DNA of 36,110 nt from UBA965 sp046303375. Lineage in GTDB: Bacteria; Chloroflexota; Chloroflexia; Chloroflexales; Roseiflexaceae. Below the pieces are notes generated by a model that worked only from the letters and a program-made list of their open reading frames with translations, had not been told where the DNA came from and searched no databases. A program made the position numbers and the translations under genes. This document shows, piece by piece, positions 28,301-34,300 of this stretch (position 1 is the stretch's first letter; every line of letters begins with the position of its first letter). The DNA is taken from NCBI GenBank assembly GCA_046303375.1, contig JBKCGB010000024.1, forward strand, positions 1-36,110, written 5' to 3'.

Positions 28301-31300
28301 ATCAGCGATAACCAACGGACACTGCTGACAATTCCCTAGATACTGTGTGGTCACACGGTTATCAAAGAGCGTGGTTACACTCGGCTCTGTTTCAAAATCG
28401 TAGCGGATGCGCAAATCGCGTTGCAGTGGGGCGCGCCCATCGCCGATATCGCTGATGCGCCCACTCGGCGGCTGAGTATTGCTCACCAGGTAATCACTTG
28501 ATTGGAGCGGCGATGGCTCGCTGGCTGCATCTTGTGGGGCACGCGCATCAATTTCGATGGGGTTACTTGCTCCCGCCAATACGAGCTCTTGTGCGTTGCG
28601 ATTGCCCATTTTGTCGTACGTCAAGGCAACCACCTGATAAAAGCCACTTGGATTGACAAACGGCAGTGGCAGACTCACATACCAGCGTCCATTGCGATAG
28701 GTGGCTGGTTGAAAGGTCGGAATCAAGGTACGACCCGCCATGTCACGCAGATTGATTTCTACTTTGTCTACGCCGCTCCCTGGTGTATTTGTGGGCGCAT
28801 TTGCGAGTACCGGGTCACTGGCTGTGATTTCAAGTGGAAGTATTGGCAAGACGCCACGGAGTGCAGGTGTGACCGTGTAGACCCCCAAGCCATTGTTGGG
28901 TGGCAGTAATGTTGCCCCTGGCGGTGTGGTATCAATCAGTACCTGTGTACTCGTCGTGTTGCGGTTGTTGACCACATCAAAGGCATCCACGCTGATGGTG
29001 TAGCGCCCTTCCTTGTTGCTTGTGAGTGGCGATTGAAAGGTTGGACAATATGCAGTACCGCGTGTGGCATCTTCACATTCTGGCGTAGCGGCCAAAGCCG
29101 ATACGCCATTGTATGCCGTGATGGTCGTCTTGGCAGTGGTGACATACGAAGTAGCATCGCTGGTGCGTATCGCAAATTGAACTGCTGCTGCGGATGCATA
29201 GGTCGGTGCCTCGATTTGAATCGAAGGCACATCGCTATCGACGGTGAAATTGCCAATGCGCTGGACGGTGGTAGCATGCGCCATTAGTGCTCGTGCATTG
29301 CGGTAGATTTTGGGTGAATCGGCGCGCACCGGTGTAAAGGCTATCTCGTCTAAGCCACCTGCAAATGGTGCAGTCAGTGTGCTGCCGGTGCGATATCCGC
29401 CGAGTGTGAGCACATAGCTACTGTCAGTGGTGTATACCGGAGACAGCAGTGTGGTGCGTGTAATACTCTGGTTCGTATTTCCAATGCCATTCTGGAAATA
29501 ACTAAATCCGTCAGCCCCAAAGGTGATGCTGATCTGGTTCCACGCTGGTGGCAAGGCCTGTGTGGTGGTATAGCGATACGGTCCCACACTCACATCGAGC
29601 AATCCAAGGGGTGTCAGTTGCACGTGAATACGTGCATCCGCCGTGTTTGGTGACCCGTAGCGCAAAATGGTCTGCGCCCGTGACATGTTTGCTTCGGGGC
29701 GTACCATGAATTGGATGGTGCCGCCAAATTTGAGCTCATCGAGCAGCGTTTGTGCCCCGTTGACGGTGAGCATCGAGGTCGTCCCATTGAAGGTGGCTGC
29801 CATGCCACGATAGCCGACGTCATCGACGACGGGGCATGTGGTCGTGTTGCTGATACATGTGGCAGCAACTGCTGTACGTGCCAATCCATACCGTGTTGTG
29901 CCATCGGGGAGCAACGTGTGTGCCACCGTGGTGCTCTGTGATACCCCTGTGCTGTTTGGCAAATAGGGCGTACTCGTCAGCGTTTCTTCGAACCGCAACT
30001 GCCACGATGGGGCGCCGTTGTACAAGCGAGTGGCTGTTTGGGCGGTGGTGGGCTCTGCACGAATCGTCAGTCCGTCAATGTCTCCATTGAACTCACCACC
30101 AATACGCATCATACTGGTGCCTGTGGTGGCGAGCGGGTTATTCTGTTGGCGCGCCAACACACCATTGATGTAGAGTATTTCTGTCACCGCATCGGTGCTC
30201 ACAATCAGATGTGTCCACTGATTGAGTGGGATGGTCGTAGGACTCACGAGCGCCGGTCTACACGCATTCCCGGTACACGCACTCGTGCGCTTTACGCTGA
30301 TAGTGCCAGCTTCGGTGATGCGTATTTGTAGCGGTTGCTGCCCGTCATCTGCACCGATAATCCACTGATTGTAGCGGGTTGGGCGCACCCACAGCGCAAT
30401 ACTTGCCCTGCCGAAACGGAGCAGTGTGTTGAGCAATTCACTGCTACTCGGATTGAGTTGCAGGCTCTGGCCGCTATGCAAGCGTACTGCATTGTTTTCG
30501 CGACCTGCTATACCACTCTGCGGGCATCGTGTGCCACAAATGAGGCTGTAGCCGCTGTTGCGTGGATCCGTGAAGAGGGTGGCTCCGCTCGGTTGATCGA
30601 ACGCAAACGATAGCTCGTGGAGTTGGGCTTGTGCCGCCAAGCGCACCGCATGGATGTCGAGTGGCACCGCATGAATCTGAATGTTGTTCAAAGCACCGAT
30701 AACGTTCTCACCGATGCGCATTTCACCAAGGCTCGTTACATCCGTGTCACTCAGTGTCGTACTCGTCGTCGTATCGCGTGCGACTTCGATGCCATCCACG
30801 TAGATAATTCGCGTCTGATACTGTTTGACAAAGGCTACATGATACCAACGATTGACATCCAGGCTGGTCATGGCACTCGCCTCGAGCGTGCGCCCATTAC
30901 TGCGAAATACCAATTTGCCGTTGCGCAACACCATTTGAATCCGACCAGCAGTGGTCGAACTGTCCGTAAGTATGCCTTGATCTGCACTCGTGAGCAGTAC
31001 ATGTGGGCGTATCCACGCCATCACCGTGTAGCTCCGTGATGTCGCTGTCGCCATAAAGACATTTTTGGCACTATCGTTGAGTGCCACGTACTGTCCAGCC
31101 GAAAAACTCGCTCCACCACCGGTTAATGTGGGGCAATTGTTGCGTGATACACACGAGATGACCCCGATTGATTGTGTACCCGTCCCCTGGAAGGAAAAAT
31201 CATCTAAGCGCCCGAGACGTAAACACAAACGCATCGAGCTCAGCGTACACGTATCTTGTGTGGGCAGGAGCTCGCCATTTGCATCTGGATCAATGACTTT

Positions 31301-34300
31301 GGTGATGCTACGTATCCCCACATCCACGCGGTCTGATTGTGGCACCGTGCGTTGTGCGGCTGTCGCCGTATCACGCAGCAATAGCTGTGCGAGGGCCGTA
31401 CGTGTCGCAAGTGGCATGTCCCCTGCACTGATACGCAACAGACCAAGCGTGAATGCACTATTCCCCAGGGTGATTGCATCTTGCGCATTGGTGATTCCCA
31501 TGCTCGCCATGCGTACTGTCTGTGTGTCAATATTGCCACTGACGACCCGCTGTTGGCTCAGTTGCGCCTGACCACGGTCATAGGTCACACTCAGCAAGTA
31601 CCACGTACCACTACTTACACTATCGGTGAGCGTGGCAGTAGTGCCACCGAGCGTGAGTTGTGCTTTGCCGTTGACGAGGCGCACAGCGAATTGGCTCCCG
31701 TCGCTACTTGTGAGGAGTGTTTGTGTGCCACCAACTGTGCTCATGTGGTATTTGAGATGGAGCGTAAAACTCCGCTGATGCAACAAGGCCGCACTTCCTG
31801 TGCTCAGTACGCCATTTGTGATCTGAATGCTACTACTCGTGGCACTGCTACAGCTGGTGCATTGTAGCGTCATCGCATGTGCATCACCAGCCACCGCACT
31901 ATCTGGAATGGTGGCCGTGGCTGGTACATAGCGTGCTGGTGCCATACACAGCATCACGTGCATGTCATCGCATGCGGTGGCGAGGGCATTGATTTGTGCG
32001 TCACTGAGTGCGGACTGGTAGATTTGTAGGTCGCGAATACCACCGAGTGCGTAGTTGTTGCTCGCATCATTTCCCAATACCAAAGCGCCATACGCACTTG
32101 CAGGGTATGAGACCATTTGGGTGTCTTGGGCCACCAACACACCATTCACAAAGATTTGACGCAGGCGCTCACGCATGCGTACCACCACATGATTCCAGCT
32201 GTTGGTGTCGTTGTCTGCATAGGGCAGGCTACTGGTGGCGGTGAGTGTGCTATCACCAGTTTTGAGCACGGGCACGACGCGTGCCGATGGACTTTGATTG
32301 GTGAAGTACAACTCAAACGTGCTCCCGTTGCTCAACAGCGTGCGTTTGACCACCGGTTGACCTACCGGTTTGTACCACAGTGAAATCGTGAAATCACGCT
32401 TGCTCATGCTATTACCGACGGCTGGTGCACTCTGGAGCTGATAATGACTCTGGCTGAGCTCCTTGGTAAACATCCGTGCGTTATCCACGGCTGTCGGACA
32501 TTGATTGGGCGCGCTACAGCTGAGATGGTAGCCATTACCTGACAAATCCGCAAAGCGCAACGTCTGTGCACGAATACTACTGTCAGATTCATCGAGTGCC
32601 AAACACCACACCGCACTCGCATAGGCACATCCATTCCGGTACGTGCTAATCTCTTGATTAACGTCGATACTCCCTGGGACGGTGACCACATTACTGGTAC
32701 GCAGACTAGCGTTGCGACTGAGCACATACGTCAACGAGTCATCAGAGGTAAATGCGTAGTTGGTGCTCGTTGGTTGGAATGTGGTATCGCCTTGCATGAC
32801 CCGACCCAGCAGCATATTCTTGAGTGTGCTATCAGCAATCACTGATTCACCAGGGCGCACAATCAAGTCGTTGTCGCTGCTGAACGCATTTTGTGCGACC
32901 AGTGCCATATCGTTAGGAGCGAGCGCCATGCCGTACAGGGTCACATCATCGATGTAGCCCTGCCAGGTGGTGCCAGTTTCGTATGTTTGTAGACAGCTAT
33001 TGACGATGCTCGCACAGGTGCGTATCGTTTGTTGCCCACGGGAGCGTTGCCAGCCACCAATGCGTAAGTCGTTGTTGGTGGCATCCACATCGTTGAGTCG
33101 GCCACTCACAGCCTCGCGGTAGCGTTCTATGCCATCAATATATACGACGAGCACCACGCCATCATAACTGACGCTGACATGCGTACTCCGGTTGGGGGGC
33201 AGGACGAGTCCCGTCGCATATTGCCCAATGCCGTACTGCGTACTCAACGTGACGTAGAGTTGCCCATTGGTGCTCCGTCGCTCCAGTGTAAAAAGCCCCG
33301 CTTGGCTGAGAATCGCATTAAACAAGTCGTACTCATTGCAGGTACGCGTCCAAAAAAAGGAGTAGTAGCAACTCTCCACTTTGGTGCGTGTCGACATAAC
33401 CCGTGCTGACGCCGTAAATTGTTGTGGTGTGAAATAGTCGGGGTTGGCTGGGAGTGCCAGTTGCTGATTATCGCGCAAGGCCACACTCGGATTGTTGAAT
33501 GCCGACGTGTCGGTACGGCACCCGTTGATACAACTTGCCGTGGTGGCCAACATCCCCGCACTCGCAAACCCACCACCGTTCCCTGACGCAAAATCGAGTG
33601 TGAGCGTCGCTGCTCGTGCCTCGCGTACGCGGCCCGTGATGCGCACAATGTCACTGCTGTTTTTGGCGTATGCACTCCAGCCGAGTAAGCGTTCACGCAA
33701 GTCGATCACCCCATCGCCGTCACCATCTGCTTTGCGTGGGTCTGAACCCATCCAGGTGCGTGATACGACCTCATTGCCTTGGGCATCGCTGGTGATTTCG
33801 TAGACAACCTCCCAGCCTCCTTTGCGTTGCCCATTCTCCACACGTACGATTTCTTCGCCATCACTCAACCCATCGCCATCGGTATCCATCAGCAGTGGAT
33901 TCGTGTTGTAGCGCACTTCCAAACTATCGCTGAGCCCATCATTATCACTGTCTGCAAAGAGTGGTGACGTACCATTAATGACCTCGGTTTGGTCATCAAT
34001 GGTATCATCGTCACTATCCCAATCGTTGTCCGCACTGCCGGCGCGCCCTTCTTGGGCATTTGTGAGTCCATCATTGTCGGCATCCACAAACACGGGGAAC
34101 GTCAACGATGATGTGGCCGGATTCCAATCAAAGGTGTACCCACCTGCGCCGGCCCGCATCGTCAAGAACCTTTCGAGTGTATTTGGAAAAATATCAAATG
34201 TCGTGGTATCGTTGCCCGTGATATCTTCGTAGTCCATGCTCGAGTGTGTGCGTTCGAGACAAATGGGGATGGGAATCGGGAAAAAGAGAATAAAAATCGG

